The translations under genes were made by a program, and so were the position numbers. 64,000 nt of DNA from Protonemura montana. Its lineage: Eukaryota; Arthropoda; Insecta; Plecoptera; Nemouridae. The stretch spans positions 26,747,269 through 26,811,268 of the forward strand of contig OX387605.1 in NCBI GenBank assembly GCA_947568835.1, written 5' to 3'. Under the pieces are notes generated by a model. The model searched no databases. It was given only the letters and a program-made list of their open reading frames with translations, and was not told the DNA's origin. Shown here in pieces: positions 13,901-21,760 of this stretch (position 1 is its first letter; every line of letters begins with the position of its first letter).

Positions 13901-16900
13901 GCCATGCCATGCCATGCCTTGCCATGCCGTGCCATGCCTTGCCATGCCATGCCATGCCTTGCCCTGCCTTGCCATGCCATGCCATGCCATGCCATGCCAT
14001 GCCATGCCAGGCCATGCCATGCCTTGCCTTGCCTTGCCATGCCATGCCATGCCATGCCATGCCTTGCCCTGCCTTGCCATGCCATGCCATGCCATGCCAT
14101 GCCATGCCATGCCAGGCCATGCCATGCCTTGCCTTGCCTTGCCATGCCATGCCATGCCATGCCATGCCTTGCCGTGCCATGCCTTGCCATGCCATGCCAT
14201 GCCTTGCCATGCCATGCCATGCCTTGCCCTGCCATGCCATGCCATGCCATGCCTTGCCTTGCCTTGCCATGCCTTGCCATGCCTTGCCTTGCCATGCCTT
14301 GCCATGCCATGCCATGCCATGCCATGCCATGCCATGCCATGCCATGCCTTGCCATGCCATGCCATGCCGTGCCATGCCTTGCCATGCCATGCCATGCCAA
14401 ACCATACCATACCATGCCATGCCATGCCATGCCATGCCATGCCATGCCATGCCTTGCCATGCCTTGCCTTGCTATGCCTTGCCTTGCCATGCCATGCCTT
14501 GCCATGCCATGCCTTGCCATGCCATGCCATGCCATGCCTTGCCATGCCATGCCATGCCATGCCATGCCTTGCCATGCCATGCCATGCCATGCCTTGCCAT
14601 GCCATGCCATGCCATGCCATGCCTTGCCATGCCATGCCATGCCATGCCTTGCCTTGCCATGCCATGCCATGCCTTGCCTTGCCATGCCATGCCTTGCCAT
14701 GCCATGCCATGCCATGCCATGCCATGCCATGCCATGCCATGCCGTGCCGTGCCTTGCCATGCAATGCCTTGCCATGCCATGCCATGCCATGCCATGCCAT
14801 GCCATGCCATGCCTTGCCATGCCATGCCATGCCATGCCATGCCATGCCATGCCATGCCATACCATGCCATGCCATGCCATGCCTTGCTTTGCCATGCCAT
14901 GCCATGCCATACCATGCTATACCATGCCTTGCCTTGCCTTGCCATGCCATGCCATGCCATGCCATGCCTTGCCATGCCATGCCATGCCATGCCATGCCAT
15001 GCCTTGCCATGCCATGCCATGCCATGCCATGCCATGCCTTGCCATGCCATGCCATGCCCTGCCTTGCCATGCCATGCCATGCCATGCCATGCCATGCCTT
15101 GCCATGCCTTGCCATGCCATGCCATGCCTTGCCATGCCATGCCATGCCATGCCATGCCATGCCATGCCATGCCATGCCATGCTATGCCGGTCCTGGCCGC
15201 TCGAAGCCGTGACTTTGCTGTGCTATCACGGCCGTCTAAATAATGCAAGGCAAAGCTTTTAACGGCATTTATCTGAGTGAAGGTACACGTCCCACGGGCC
15301 CGAATGCCAGCCGGGCCGTGCCTGGGTGGGGGTGGGTGGGTGGGTGGGGTGGGGTGGGGGTGGTTTCACCCTACCCTCGACTTGTTGTTGGACGAACTGG
15401 AAACAAAGCTGAGATTACTCTCATGATGCCTGGTGCGGAGGTCAATTAATTATTGCTAGCTGGTCCATGATCTTTCTTTCCTTGATGCGTATTCTTGTGT
15501 TGTGATGTTCTTTTTGTCTGCCATGTCGAGACCATCACACGCATGGTGTGTTAAGAAGCCTCCAGGTTCGGTGTTCGCTGAGAGGTTGGTAAAACTGCGT
15601 GGGTTGTGGTGGCTCGATGGTACCCGGTATGTTGGTACCATCGTTGAGTGTAGGTTATATGTAGAGTTAAGTCTAATCTCGTAGGTTAACTCGCTTTTGA
15701 GACTTTTCATGCTTAAAAAATCTCCATCAATGTTTACCTCAACGATTGATATACACGTAACGATATTAAAAAGTGAGTAACCTACGAGAAATATCGAAAT
15801 TAAATTTCATACGACAGTGGCTCCACTTAACGTGATGTTCTGGTACTCTGCATTTTTGTCGGTAAGGTAGTCATTTGGCGGCCATCTTTCACGCAGAGAC
15901 TGTAACATTAACGTTCTGTCTCCACCAAGAACCTTCACTCAACAATACCATGCTGTTTATATCAACACGGTATTAAACAGTGAGTGCCAACATCACTCCA
16001 TGCATTGCTTCACGTGGTTCACTGTCAGTACAAAAAGATGGCGTCCCTTAATATCGATAAGAAACACATGTAAATCAGTGGCGCGTAGAGCGATATATGA
16101 GGCAAACACCGTTTTAACTTGCTGGTCGGAGTAGAACCTTGTTCATTTGTGGGACTCAACATAGCAATGTTTTGACATCTGGTCATGCGGCACTGGTCTA
16201 ATGGCGTCGGTGAATGAGTGGATGATGATGAACCTAACCTAGCCTAGAAGGGAGGAGGGGAAACCCAGTGCCAGGGCACCAAGGGGACCACCGGCTTAAC
16301 GTCCCTTCCGAAGGACGGTACAACGCGAACAACAGGATTCCTCCACAAATCCATGCTGTCGAGAGGTTGATAAGCAAGGCGAGTGAAGTTGCTGTACTAA
16401 CTTTCATCCCTCCAACCTCTCTCCCGAACAGAACTGGTCATGTGTATGATGGTCACCCATCCAATACCTGACCCAGCGCAATGTTGCTTAACTTTCATTC
16501 CTCCAACCTCTCTCCCGAACAGAACTGGTCATGTGTATGATGGTCACTCATCCAATACCTGACCCAGCGCAGTGTTGCTTAACTTTCATCCCTCCAACCT
16601 CTCTCCCGAACAGAACTGGTCATGTGTATGATGGTCACCCATCCAATACCTGACCCAGCGCAGTGTTGCTTAACTTTCATCCCTCCAACCTCTCTCCCGA
16701 ACAGAACTGGTCATGTGTATGATGGTCACCCATCCAATACCTGACCCAGCGCAATGGGCTTAACTTCAATGATCTCACAAGGACCGGTGTTTCCAGCACG
16801 GCAAAATGTCCGCTAGTTGAACCTAAGGTTGAACGCTGGAGCTAAGTCTTATAACTTTACAAGCCCATGTTCTGTTTGTTGCCTCATCAGAGTGAAACTT

Positions 16901-19551
16901 GAGGTTATCTGGTGAATCACCTTTGTGTCCCATCTTCTGCAGGCTTCGTAGCAACCTATCAGCACCCTCCGACGCCTGCACCACGTGACAAGACAGACGC
17001 CGCCGAGTACACAAAGGCGGCGTCACGCCCAGCCTCGGCGTCGTCGGCGTCCAACTGGGACGTCGCGACGCCTGGCTACACGCAACGTCGCGGGTCACTG
17101 CAGTTATGGCAGTTCCTCGTCGCCCTACTGGACGATCCTGGTAACTCCGCGTGCATCGCCTGGACGGGACGAGGCATGGAGTTCAAGCTCGTCGAGCCGG
17201 AGGAGGTGGGTTCGAGCCCCGGGATCGATGCCAGGCGGGGACGTTAGCTTCACTCAAGTGTATCCTTACGTCAACAGGTAGCGCGGCGCTGGGGGCTCCA
17301 GAAGAACCGGCCGGCCATGAACTACGACAAGCTCAGCCGCTCGCTGCGTTACTATTACGAGAAGGGCATCATGCAGAAAGTAGCTGGTAAGACCTTGACA
17401 TATTGATACACCGTTCCTGTCCAACAGCACCAAGGACCCGGCCACCGCTTAGCCTTGTCACTTTGACACACCGTGTTGGCTGCTCCTGTCCAACAGCACC
17501 AAGGACCGGCCACCGCTTAGCCTTGTCACTTTGACACACTGTGTTGGCTGCTCCTGTCCAACAGCACCAAGAACCCGGCCACCGCTTAGCCTTGTCACTT
17601 TGACACACCGTGTTGGCTGCTCCTGTCCAACAGCACCAAGGACCGGCCACCGCTTAGCCTTGTCACTTTGACACACTGTGTTGGCTGCTCCTGTCCAACA
17701 GCACCAAGGACCGGCCACCGCTTAGCCTTGTCACTTTGACACACTGTGTTGGCTGCTCCTGTCCAACAGCACCAAGGACCGGCCACCGCTTAGCCTTGTC
17801 ACTTTGACACACTGTGTTGGCTGCTCCTGTCCAACAGCACCAAGGACCCGGCCACCGCTTAGCCTTGTCACTTTGACACACTGTGTTGGCTGCTCCTGTC
17901 CAACAGCACCATGAACCGGCCACCGCTTAGCCTTGTCACTTTGACACACTGTGTTGGCTGCTCCTGTCCAACAGCACCAAGGACCGGCCACCGCTTAGCC
18001 TTGTCACTTTGACACACTGTGTTGGCTGCTCCTGTCCAACAGCACCAAGGACCCGGCCACCGCTTAGCCTTGTCACTTTGACACACCGTGTTGGCTGCTC
18101 CTGTCCAACAGCACCAAGGACCGGCCACCGCTTAGCCTTGTCACTTTGACACACTGTGTTGGCTGCTCCTGTCCAACAGCACCATGAACCGGCCACCGCT
18201 TAGCCTTGTCACTTTGACACACTGTGTTGGCTGCTCCTGTCCAACAGCACCAAGGACCGGCCACCGCTTAGCCTTGTCACTTTGACACACTGTGTTGGCT
18301 GCTCCTGTCCAACAGCACCAAGGACCGGCCACCGCTTAGCCTTGTCACTTTGACACACTGTGTTGGCTGCTCCTGTCCAACAGCACCAAGGACCGGCCAC
18401 CGCTTAGCCTTGTCACTTTGACACACCGTGTTGGCTGCTCCTGTCCAACAGCACCAAGGACCGGCCACCGCTTAGCCTTGTCACTTTGACACACTGTGTT
18501 GGCTGCTCCTGTCCAACAGCACCATGAACCGGCCACCGCTTAGCCTTGTCACTTTGACACACTGTGTTGGCTGCTCCTGTCCAACAGCACCAAGGACCGG
18601 CCACCGCTTAGCCTTGTCACTTTGACACACTGTGTTGGCTGCTCCTGTCCAACAGCACCAAGGACCGGCCACCGCTTAGCCTTGTCACTTTGACACACTG
18701 TGTTGGCTGCTCCTGTCCAACAGCACCAAGGACCGGCCACCGCTTAGCCTTGTCACTTTGACACACTGTGTTGGCTGCTCCTGTCCTACAGCACCAAGGA
18801 CCCGGCCACCGCTTAGCCTTGTCACTTTGACACACTGTGTTGGCTGCTCCTGTCCAACAACACCAAGGACCGGCCACCGCTTAGCCTTGTCACTTTGACA
18901 CACTGTGTTGGCTGCTCCTGACCAACAGCACCAAGGACCGGCCACCGCTTAGCCTTGTCACTTTGACACACTGTGTTGGCTGCTCCTGTCCAACAGCACC
19001 AAGCACCGACCACCGCTTAGCCTTGTCACTTTGACACACTGTGTTGGCTGCTCCTGTCCAACAGCACCAAGGACCGGCCACCGCTTAGCCTTGTCACTTT
19101 GACACACTGTGTTGGCTGCTCCTGTCCAACAGCACCAAGGACCGGCCACCGCTTAGCCTTGTCACTTTGACACACTGTGTTGGCTGCTCCTGTCCAACAG
19201 CACCAAGGACCGGCCACCGCTTAGCCTTGTCACTTTGACACACTGTGTTGGCTGCTCCTGTCCAACAGCACCAAGGACCGGCCACCGCTTAGCCTTGTCA
19301 CTTTGACACACTGTGTTGGCTGCTCCTGTCCAACAGCACCAAGGACCGGCCACCGCTTAGCCTTGTCCCTTTGATCTCCTGCAAAGAGGTTCCTGGACTC
19401 GCCGCTTGTTGCAGGAGAGCGTTACGTGTACAAGTTCGTGTGCGACCCCGAGGCGTTGTTCAACCTTGCCTACGGTGGCGTCGGCGTCGCGGCGCCCGAA
19501 CCGGCTGCGCCGACGTCGCCTGCGTACTCCGACGCGCTCGCTATGTACGGC

Positions 19552-19582
<31 letters not shown>

Positions 19583-19851
19583 GCGGTTACCACCCCATGC
19601 ACCCCTTCCAACAATACCTCCACGACGGTGACCGTCAGCGTCTCTACTCGCAGCCTCCGTACGACGCCGAACCGCTGCACTACGGGCATCCCCAGGATCT
19701 CTCTGTCGACGCCGCGGGCGTCGGTCACCGGCCGACGCCCATCAAGGAAGACGTCGACGCGAAGGGAGCGGCGAGAGGACGCGACGCCGCGTCGCTCAAG
19801 ATCGACCCTCAGGCGTTTCACTGCCTCGGTGTAGATGCTTGTGTTTGCTAG
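1777..19851 (+). CDS. ETV1/4/5: ETS-domain transcription factor, PEA3 group (ETV1/4/5), 3' part, six exons
   Basis: Joined exons 1777-1939, 2692-2781, 6555-6673, 16943-17205, 17278-17386 and 19415-19851 keep frame across every GT-AG junction and encode 392 residues plus stop. The ETS domain begins [14 protein letters not shown] and includes the recognition helix [16 protein letters not shown] and the wing [13 protein letters not shown]; these are characteristic of ETV1, ETV4 and ETV5, nuclear activators that bind GGAA/T sites downstream of receptor tyrosine kinase and MAPK signalling. Two SUMO-type motifs (VKQE, VKKEP) precede it, as in vertebrate PEA3 proteins. The N-terminal acidic domain is not in the window, so the gene is partial on the left. 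The introns are filled with minisatellites. Family assignment is firm; which paralogue, or a pre-duplication single gene, cannot be told. Confidence 0.94.
1990..2662 (-). repeat. tRNA-half array, about 12 copies of 52 bp, SINE tail at left
   Basis: Minus-strand SINE: tail and body (TATAACGTCTCAAAAATTGA as seen on +, 2015-2035), then B-box region, then tandem 52-bp units of the A-box half. Each unit contains TAGCTCAATTGGTTAGAGC and ACCCGCGACAGGTGGAG on the minus strand and lacks the B box. It lies in the intron between ETV exons 1777-1939 and 2692-2781 and ends about 30 bp before the latter. Confidence 0.9.
2692..2781 (+). CDS. ETV1/4/5: ETV linker exon
   Basis: Ninety bases between TGTCCAG and AG/GTGAGC. 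It completes the Arg codon begun in the previous exon and encodes [16 protein letters not shown] and a following aromatic patch FFNFPASCY, ending with two bases of an Arg codon. It is too short to be identified alone; the call rests on exact phase agreement with both neighbours and good splice sites. Confidence 0.75.
2815..3009. repeat. CGACC pentamer microsatellite, about 39 copies
   Basis: Near-perfect CGACC run with a few CGAGC and CGCCG variants, starting about 35 bp after the donor of the ETV exon ending at 2781. All forward frames translate as Pro-Asp-Thr-Arg strings, which are not genes. Confidence 0.96.
3218..3300. repeat. 7-bp CTCTCCT microsatellite, about 12 copies
   Basis: Pyrimidine-only 7-mer run ending where a 5S-derived SINE begins. 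Such tracts can adopt H-DNA; nothing else is seen. Confidence 0.93.
3312..3908 (+). repeat. 5S-rRNA-derived SINE head, about six 91-bp tandem copies
   Basis: The first unit starts with ACACCGGTTCTGTGAG, then GTTAAGCAACACTGCGCTG and TTGGATGGGTGACC. These match the 5S rRNA gene region holding the Pol III internal promoter: box A (AAGTTAAGCAAC), intermediate element (TTGGAT) and box C (GGATGGGTGACC). Later units repeat only the 91 bp from GTTAAGC to GATGAAA. The rest of true 5S rRNA is absent, so this is a SINE3-type head rather than a 5S gene. Confidence 0.88.
3913..4453 (+). repeat. 36-bp minisatellite, 15 copies, from the middle of the 5S SINE
   Basis: Unit contains AGCAACTTCACTCGCC and TTGCTTATCAACCTCTCGAC. 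The same 36 bp occurs once in SINE copies at about 11047, 16360 and 59883, so the array is an in-place expansion of one SINE segment. 36 is divisible by 3, which explains the long repetitive frames on both strands. Confidence 0.93.
4454..4700 (+). mobile_element. 3' part of the 5S-derived SINE, Deu-like central domain and tail
   Basis: Follows the 36-bp array. GTACCGTCCTTCGGAAGGGA and TTCGAAAGGAGTAGGCTACG resemble the central conserved (Deu-type) domain of SINE3/AmnSINE elements known from vertebrates and other metazoans. The tail contains GTTAAACACCACAAAG and AATAATAATAAT. Resemblance to the Deu domain is from memory and not aligned. Confidence 0.75.
4721..5115. repeat. 14-bp minisatellite GTTGCAGGGCAAGG, 28 copies
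   Basis: Highly homogeneous array with only one or two substituted copies, so recently expanded. It begins about 20 bp after the AATAAT tail of a SINE. Long frames in several phases are repeat artefacts. Confidence 0.96.
5116..5451. other. G-rich tract and a minus-strand tRNA-like fragment
   Basis: A GGGGAG/GGGGGT tract lies at about 5188-5227. On the minus strand, about 5310-5400, there is a B-box-like GGTTCGAGTCCC preceded by GTAGAGACCGCTGAGGAGC, probably the head of a different tRNA-derived SINE. No coding exon is recognisable. Confidence 0.5.
5452..6513 (-). repeat. 5S SINE head array, about 11 copies, minus strand
   Basis: Minus-strand 91-bp units carrying box A, intermediate element and box C. 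At 5478-5530 a unit has the full 5' start (GTTTGGCGTGTTGGAAACAC on the minus strand), and its left edge joins directly to the SINE tail (TGTTTAACAAT on +). So a complete head and a tail are fused with the middle missing. The right end lies about 40 bp upstream of the ETV exon at 6555. Confidence 0.87.
6555..6673 (+). CDS. ETV1/4/5: ETV exon with VKKEP SUMO motif
   Basis: The acceptor is CTGACAG and the donor is TCG/GTGAGT. The exon completes the Arg codon of the previous one, encodes a Pro-Thr-Ala run ([19 protein letters not shown]), then [17 protein letters not shown], and ends with the first base of a Gly codon. VKKEP corresponds in position and context to the IKQEP sumoylation site upstream of the ETS domain in vertebrate ETV1/5. 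The Pro-Thr run comes from an ACGCCG hexamer in the DNA. Confidence 0.87.
6703..8025 (+). repeat. tRNA-half array, about 21 copies of 52 bp, bounded by inverted SINE tails
   Basis: The left edge (6703-6800) is a minus-strand SINE body and B-box region; the right edge (7955-8025) is a plus-strand B box (GGTTTGAGTCC, 7961-7971), body and TAATAATAAAA tail. Between them lie about 21 plus-strand 52-bp A-box halves. The two ends are inverted copies of each other, so the locus could fold back. Only the last unit has both A and B boxes. It fills the start of the ETV intron after 6673. Confidence 0.9.
8026..8515. other. CpG-rich intronic patch with GACGCC hexamers
   Basis: Unusually CpG-dense (8160-8260 and 8335-8510), with a short GACGCC run near 8378-8402, resembling the base composition of the ETV exons. 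Open forward from 8298 into the following 10-bp repeat. I see no PEA3-like residues and no phase-compatible acceptor and donor pair. It may be an unspliced or alternative exon, or a regulatory CpG patch. Confidence 0.35.
8516..8683. repeat. 10-bp repeat ACAGCCGAAC, about 17 copies
   Basis: Homogeneous decamer array with two or three C-to-T variants (ACAGTCGAAC). It ends abruptly at a TTGGC pentamer array. Confidence 0.96.
8684..9130. repeat. TTGGC pentamer microsatellite, about 88 copies
   Basis: GGCTT/GGATT/GGCTC run. Variants are regionally clustered: GGATT copies are spaced through the left and middle, and GGCTC and GGATC copies dominate the last 90 bp. Open in several frames, not coding. 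Confidence 0.96.
9131..9421. other. Intronic unique sequence, nothing recognised
   Basis: Mixed-composition intron sequence between arrays. CACTGGAGCTATGATCAG and CCGCCACTGGGCGATG are not obviously repeated elsewhere in the window. Confidence 0.4.
9422..9502. repeat. 27-bp tandem repeat, 3 copies
   Basis: Three copies of a unit made of ACCCTCCCCTCCCC followed by AGCAATAACATGC, with two substitutions among copies. Confidence 0.9.
9690..9960 (+). mobile_element. MITE, left part (inverted-repeat family with AACTATTTCAACTGGG)
   Basis: Begins CATGTCTACTTGATGTAAAC, continues through AAAAACTATTTCAACTGGG to ACTTTATCAAGGGTAAGAGC and CAAGTTCAAGCTTCC. Matches the left half of the complete copy at 47990-48413. 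The right terminal repeat is missing here. Confidence 0.8.
9961..10556. other. Intronic sequence with GGGGA and poly-C tracts
   Basis: Contains a GGGGA tract at about 10302-10330 and a poly-C and CCACCC tract at about 10424-10472. The C tract would be G-quadruplex-forming on the minus strand. No exon seen. Confidence 0.5.
10557..11101 (+). repeat. 5S SINE, about five 91-bp head copies plus one 36-bp middle segment
   Basis: Starts with a 5S-like GGTCCTCGTGAGATCACCG and box A, then tandem 91-bp units, then a single copy of the 36-bp segment (AGCAACTTCACTAGCC) and GCATGGATTTGTGGAGG. Because the 36-bp segment is single here, it shows the ancestral SINE arrangement. The tail is truncated. Confidence 0.88.
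11120..11212 (+). mobile_element. MITE, right terminal repeat only
   Basis: AAAGTAACAGGTACAAGTTA through CCCAGTTGAAATAGTTTTTG matches the right inverted repeat of the element at 47990-48413. The interior is absent. Confidence 0.78.
11213..11764. other. Intronic sequence, no gene seen
   Basis: Unremarkable sequence with a poly-G tract at about 11511-11530 and a direct repeat of ACTGGGTCCCACCT/ACTGGGTGCCACCT near 11668-11697. An ATT microsatellite at about 11763-11780 forms the tail of the next SINE. Confidence 0.4.
11765..12478 (-). mobile_element. 5S SINE, minus strand, tail plus about six head copies
   Basis: From left on the + strand: ATT tail, GTGGTGTTTAACATAGC, the Deu-like region (CTAGCCTAGAAGGGAGGAGG), then 91-bp head units, ending with the full 5S-like 5' end at 12424-12478. 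The middle 36-bp segment is missing, so tail and head join at about 11935. Confidence 0.87.
12479..13206. other. Intronic sequence, G-rich and C-rich tracts, no gene seen
   Basis: GGGGAGGGG tract at 12576-12604 and CCCC-rich tracts at 12640-12680 and 12950-13010. AAT-rich sequence lies before the pentamer array. No supported exon. Confidence 0.4.
13207..15190. repeat. 2-kb pentamer satellite of TGCCA and TGCCT, about 397 copies
   Basis: Two pentamer types alternate irregularly (TGCCA most frequent, TGCCT, rarer TGCCG, TGCTA and TGCCC). The array has no stop in any forward frame and long open frames on the reverse strand, giving spurious 470- to 690-residue proteins. A direct duplication is visible around 13955-14030 and 14057-14132, where a TGCCAGGCC variant recurs about 101 bp apart. 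Confidence 0.97.
15191..16147. other. Intronic unique sequence, no gene seen
   Basis: GGGTG tract at 15323-15363, then unique AT-richer sequence. No TIR, SINE head or supported exon recognised. The stretch 15690-16140 has a scattered TATTAAA-type composition but no element structure. Confidence 0.4.
16148..16806 (-). mobile_element. 5S SINE, minus strand, near complete with about four head copies
   Basis: Tail (AACATAGCAATGTTTTGACA), Deu-like domain (TTAACGTCCCTTCCGAAGGA on +), one 36-bp middle segment (16355-16400), then 91-bp head units ending at the 5S-like start near 16780-16806. This is the best view of the full order: head, middle, Deu-like domain, tail. Confidence 0.9.
16943..17205 (+). 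CDS. ETV1/4/5: ETV exon, start of the ETS domain
   Basis: The acceptor is TTCTGCAG and the donor GAG/GTGGGT. It completes a Gly codon, then encodes a Pro/Ala/Ser linker ([12 protein letters not shown]) and [20 protein letters not shown] through [20 protein letters not shown] is the diagnostic N-terminal edge of the PEA3-group ETS domain, carrying its first Trp. The variant [13 protein letters not shown] matches the family's [13 protein letters not shown]. Confidence 0.96.
17278..17386 (+). CDS. ETV1/4/5: ETV exon, ETS recognition helix
   Basis: Lies after an intron of only 72 bp (17206-17277). Encodes [18 protein letters not shown] and [18 protein letters not shown], ending with the first base of a Gly codon. 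The two Arg residues of SRSLRYYY make the base contacts to GGA in ETS proteins. All key residues are intact. The donor CTG/GTAAGA is followed within about 25 bp by a 68-bp minisatellite. Confidence 0.97.
17410..19375. repeat. 68-bp minisatellite inside the ETS-domain intron, about 29 copies
   Basis: Unit includes GCTGCTCCTGTCCAACAG, CACCAAGGACCGGCCACCGC and TTAGCCTTGTCACTTTGACA. A few units are 69 bp through one extra C (GGACCCGG). The array takes up nearly the whole intron between exons 17278-17386 and 19415-19851. Each unit contains a pyrimidine-rich stretch ending CAACAG, which looks like a splice acceptor. Confidence 0.97.
19415..19851 (+). CDS. ETV1/4/5: ETV last exon, end of ETS domain and C-terminus
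   Basis: The acceptor is TTGTTGCAG. Completes Gly and continues [19 protein letters not shown], the third-strand wing of the ETS domain, then a C-terminal region with a Gly run from a GGC repeat (about 19551-19586), [16 protein letters not shown], and TAG at 19849-19851. The C-terminus is diverged from vertebrate ETVs apart from Tyr/Pro richness. CpG density is very high. Confidence 0.95.
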
Positions 19852-20230
19852 GCTCATTAACGTCGACTTATTACGTCACACTGTTAGATGGTCTTACCGT
19901 ATTAATGTCTAATGTAAATAACTTAACTTAATCGAACTTAAACTCGTACGAGATCCGTGACCTACACGTGTCAAGCCACGTGTTCTGACACGTGTCGATC
20001 GTCTAGATTTGTGTCCGCATTCCTTCACGAGCAATACTGTTCCGCACCCGACTTGGCCCTCGGACTTCCATGACGTCACCGCCTGGACCAACGCGCGAGT
20101 GTTTGTGTGGATATGACGTCATCGCTACAGTGAGAAGTTGAATTTAGCCGTGACACACGTGGAGCGAACAAAATATGTGAAAATATGTGTGTATTTCAGT
20201 CGCTCTTACGACAGTGATTTGTCCCTCTCT
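19852..20230. other. ETV 3' flank and upstream region of the next gene
   Basis: Holds the ETV 3' UTR of unknown length; I see no canonical AATAAA within 300 bp. Several CACGTG/CACGTGTC motifs lie at about 19964-19994 and 20156-20161, and TGACGTCA-like sites near 20067-20074 and 20114-20120, which are E-box and CRE-type sequences that may serve the promoter to the right. Confidence 0.45.
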
Positions 20231-20237
20231 TATAAAA
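20231..20237 (+). promoter_or_regulatory. TATA box of the 22-kb gene
   Basis: TATAAAA followed by a reverse CCAAT (GATTGGCC, 20244-20251). A start site about 30 bp downstream would fall near 20261 and lead into a transcribed leader ending at a good donor at 20451/20452. Inference from spacing only. Confidence 0.55.
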
Positions 20238-20260
20238 CCACGTGATTGGCCGCTTGTTGC

Positions 20261-20451
20261 TTCGTTCCGGTGCTAGACTTGCTTCAGTTGAGCGAGGTTC
20301 AGTGCTGAGGTAGGACCACGTTGGAGTGTGTTACGTGAGGAGAGGCGTTTAGCTAGTATCACATTGAGTACCACGTCCAGGACCTTCCAGGTGCCCGCTA
20401 CAGGACAAGGACAAGGAGAGACTGCAGCTCGAAGATCATCATTTCTGCCAG
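20261..20451 (+). other. Predicted non-coding first exon of the 22-kb gene
   Basis: From the inferred start to TGCCAG/GTAATT. It would splice to the acceptor at 21997/21998, two bases before the ATG at 22000. The intron between them holds a tRNA-half array and a SINE tail. Not confirmed by transcripts. Confidence 0.45.
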
Positions 20452-20477
20452 GTAATTGAGTGTGTAGATGAAATATG

Positions 20478-21245
20478 ATTTCAATTGCAAACGCTTGCAA
20501 TTCTCGGGGTATTTTGTTATTATGAACACTAAAACCGTCTCAAAAATTTGATCCATAAACGCGGACTCGAACCCTGATCTCCACCGGTCGCGGGTGTTGC
20601 TCTAACCAATTGAGCTACTTGGATCCCGATCTCCACCTGTCGCGGGTGTTGCTCTAACCAATTGAGCTACTTGGACCCCGATCTCCACCTGTCGCGGGTG
20701 TTGCTCTAACCAATTGAGCTACTTGGACCCCGATCTCCACCTGTCGCGGGTGTTGCTCTAACCAATTGAGCTACTTGGACCCCGATCTCCACCTGTCACG
20801 GGTGTTGCTCTAACCAATTGAGCTACTTGGACCCCGATCTCCACCTGTCGCGGGTGTTGCTCTAACCAATTGAGCTACTTGGACCCCGATCTCCACCTGT
20901 CGCGGGTGTTGCTCTAACCAATTGAGTTACTTGGACCCCGATCTCCACCTGTCGTGGGTGTTGCTCTAACCAATTGAGCTACTTGGACACTGGCTTTTTG
21001 AGATGATTTTAGTGTATTTAATGAGAATGACGGATCTCCAAGGAGTAGAACCAAGAGGCTGTAAATACTCACAGTCACTCTGATTCTAGTGACGCTATAT
21101 CACGTCACAATCTGTCAAACTCAAATAACTCCAATTTGACGTTGGATGCGTTGAATTTTTTTAAATCTTATTTAAATTGCAAACGCTTGCAATGCGCGGA
21201 GTATTTTATTATTATGAACACTATAACCGTCTCAAAAATTGATGC
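20478..21245 (-). repeat. tRNA-half array (about 8 copies) between inverted SINE-tail-like arms
   Basis: Left arm: TTGCAAACGCTTGCAA, TATTTTGTTATTATGAACAC and the B-box region. Then about eight minus-strand 52-bp units, then a diverged inverted arm (GGCTTTTTGAGATGATTTTA) and about 200 bp also found, inverted, at about 46745-46975. A second left-arm copy lies at 21165-21245. The shared flank shows that array plus flank form one dispersed unit. Confidence 0.83.
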
Positions 21246-21509
21246 TCAAACAGGGACAGTTGGGTTGGGGACAGCGTCTCGATGATGAAGGTGATCAGGT
21301 ATCCAGGTATCGTTGAGTAAAGCTGCTTCGATGGGGCGTTCAGGAGGCCATGGGATTACAACTAGAGGAACATACCATTGAAGCTCACTCTCAAGGTCAG
21401 ATTCACTGACGTCATCTACTTGTTTACATATGACGACATCTATTAATCGGGTCATTGCCAGGCATCGAACCCACGACCAGCTGACAGCCGCCAGACATTG
21501 GAGTAATCA
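21246..21509. other. Intronic sequence with a tRNA-like remnant
   Basis: Contains CAGGCATCGAACCCACGACC at about 21460-21479, a minus-strand B-box-like motif. Nothing else recognised. Confidence 0.4.
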
Positions 21510-21760
21510 CCGCTTGATTGATTTGTGCTGTTTAACATAGCAATGTTTTGATGACGTGCCATGCGGCACTGGTCTAATGGCGTCGGTGAATGAGTGGATG
21601 ATGATGAACCTAACCTAGCCTAGAAGGGAGGAGGGGAAACCTGGTGCCGGCACGTAGCCTACTACTGTCGAAGAGCACCAAGGGGATCACCGGCTTAACG
21701 TCCCTTCCGAAGGACGGTACAACGCGAACAACAGGATTCCTCCACAAATCCATGCTGTCG
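21510..21760 (-). mobile_element. 5S SINE 3' half only, minus strand
   Basis: Tail (TTGATTGATTTGTGCTGTTT), GCGGCACTGGTCTAATGGCG and the Deu-like domain up to ATCCATGCTGTCGA, where the copy stops before the head. A typical 5'-truncated SINE, and the only clear copy with no tandem head. Confidence 0.85.

Noticed and set aside
13183-15262. Six overlapping ORFs of 200-690 codons in both directions
   Set aside because: All are translations of one pentamer satellite; the same DNA is open in many frames, and residues are a fixed cycle.
4590-16260. Telomere-like CCTAA/AGGTTAGG strings in SINE tails
   Set aside because: Only one or two units (CCTAACCTAGCC), fixed within the SINE consensus; not telomeric repeats.
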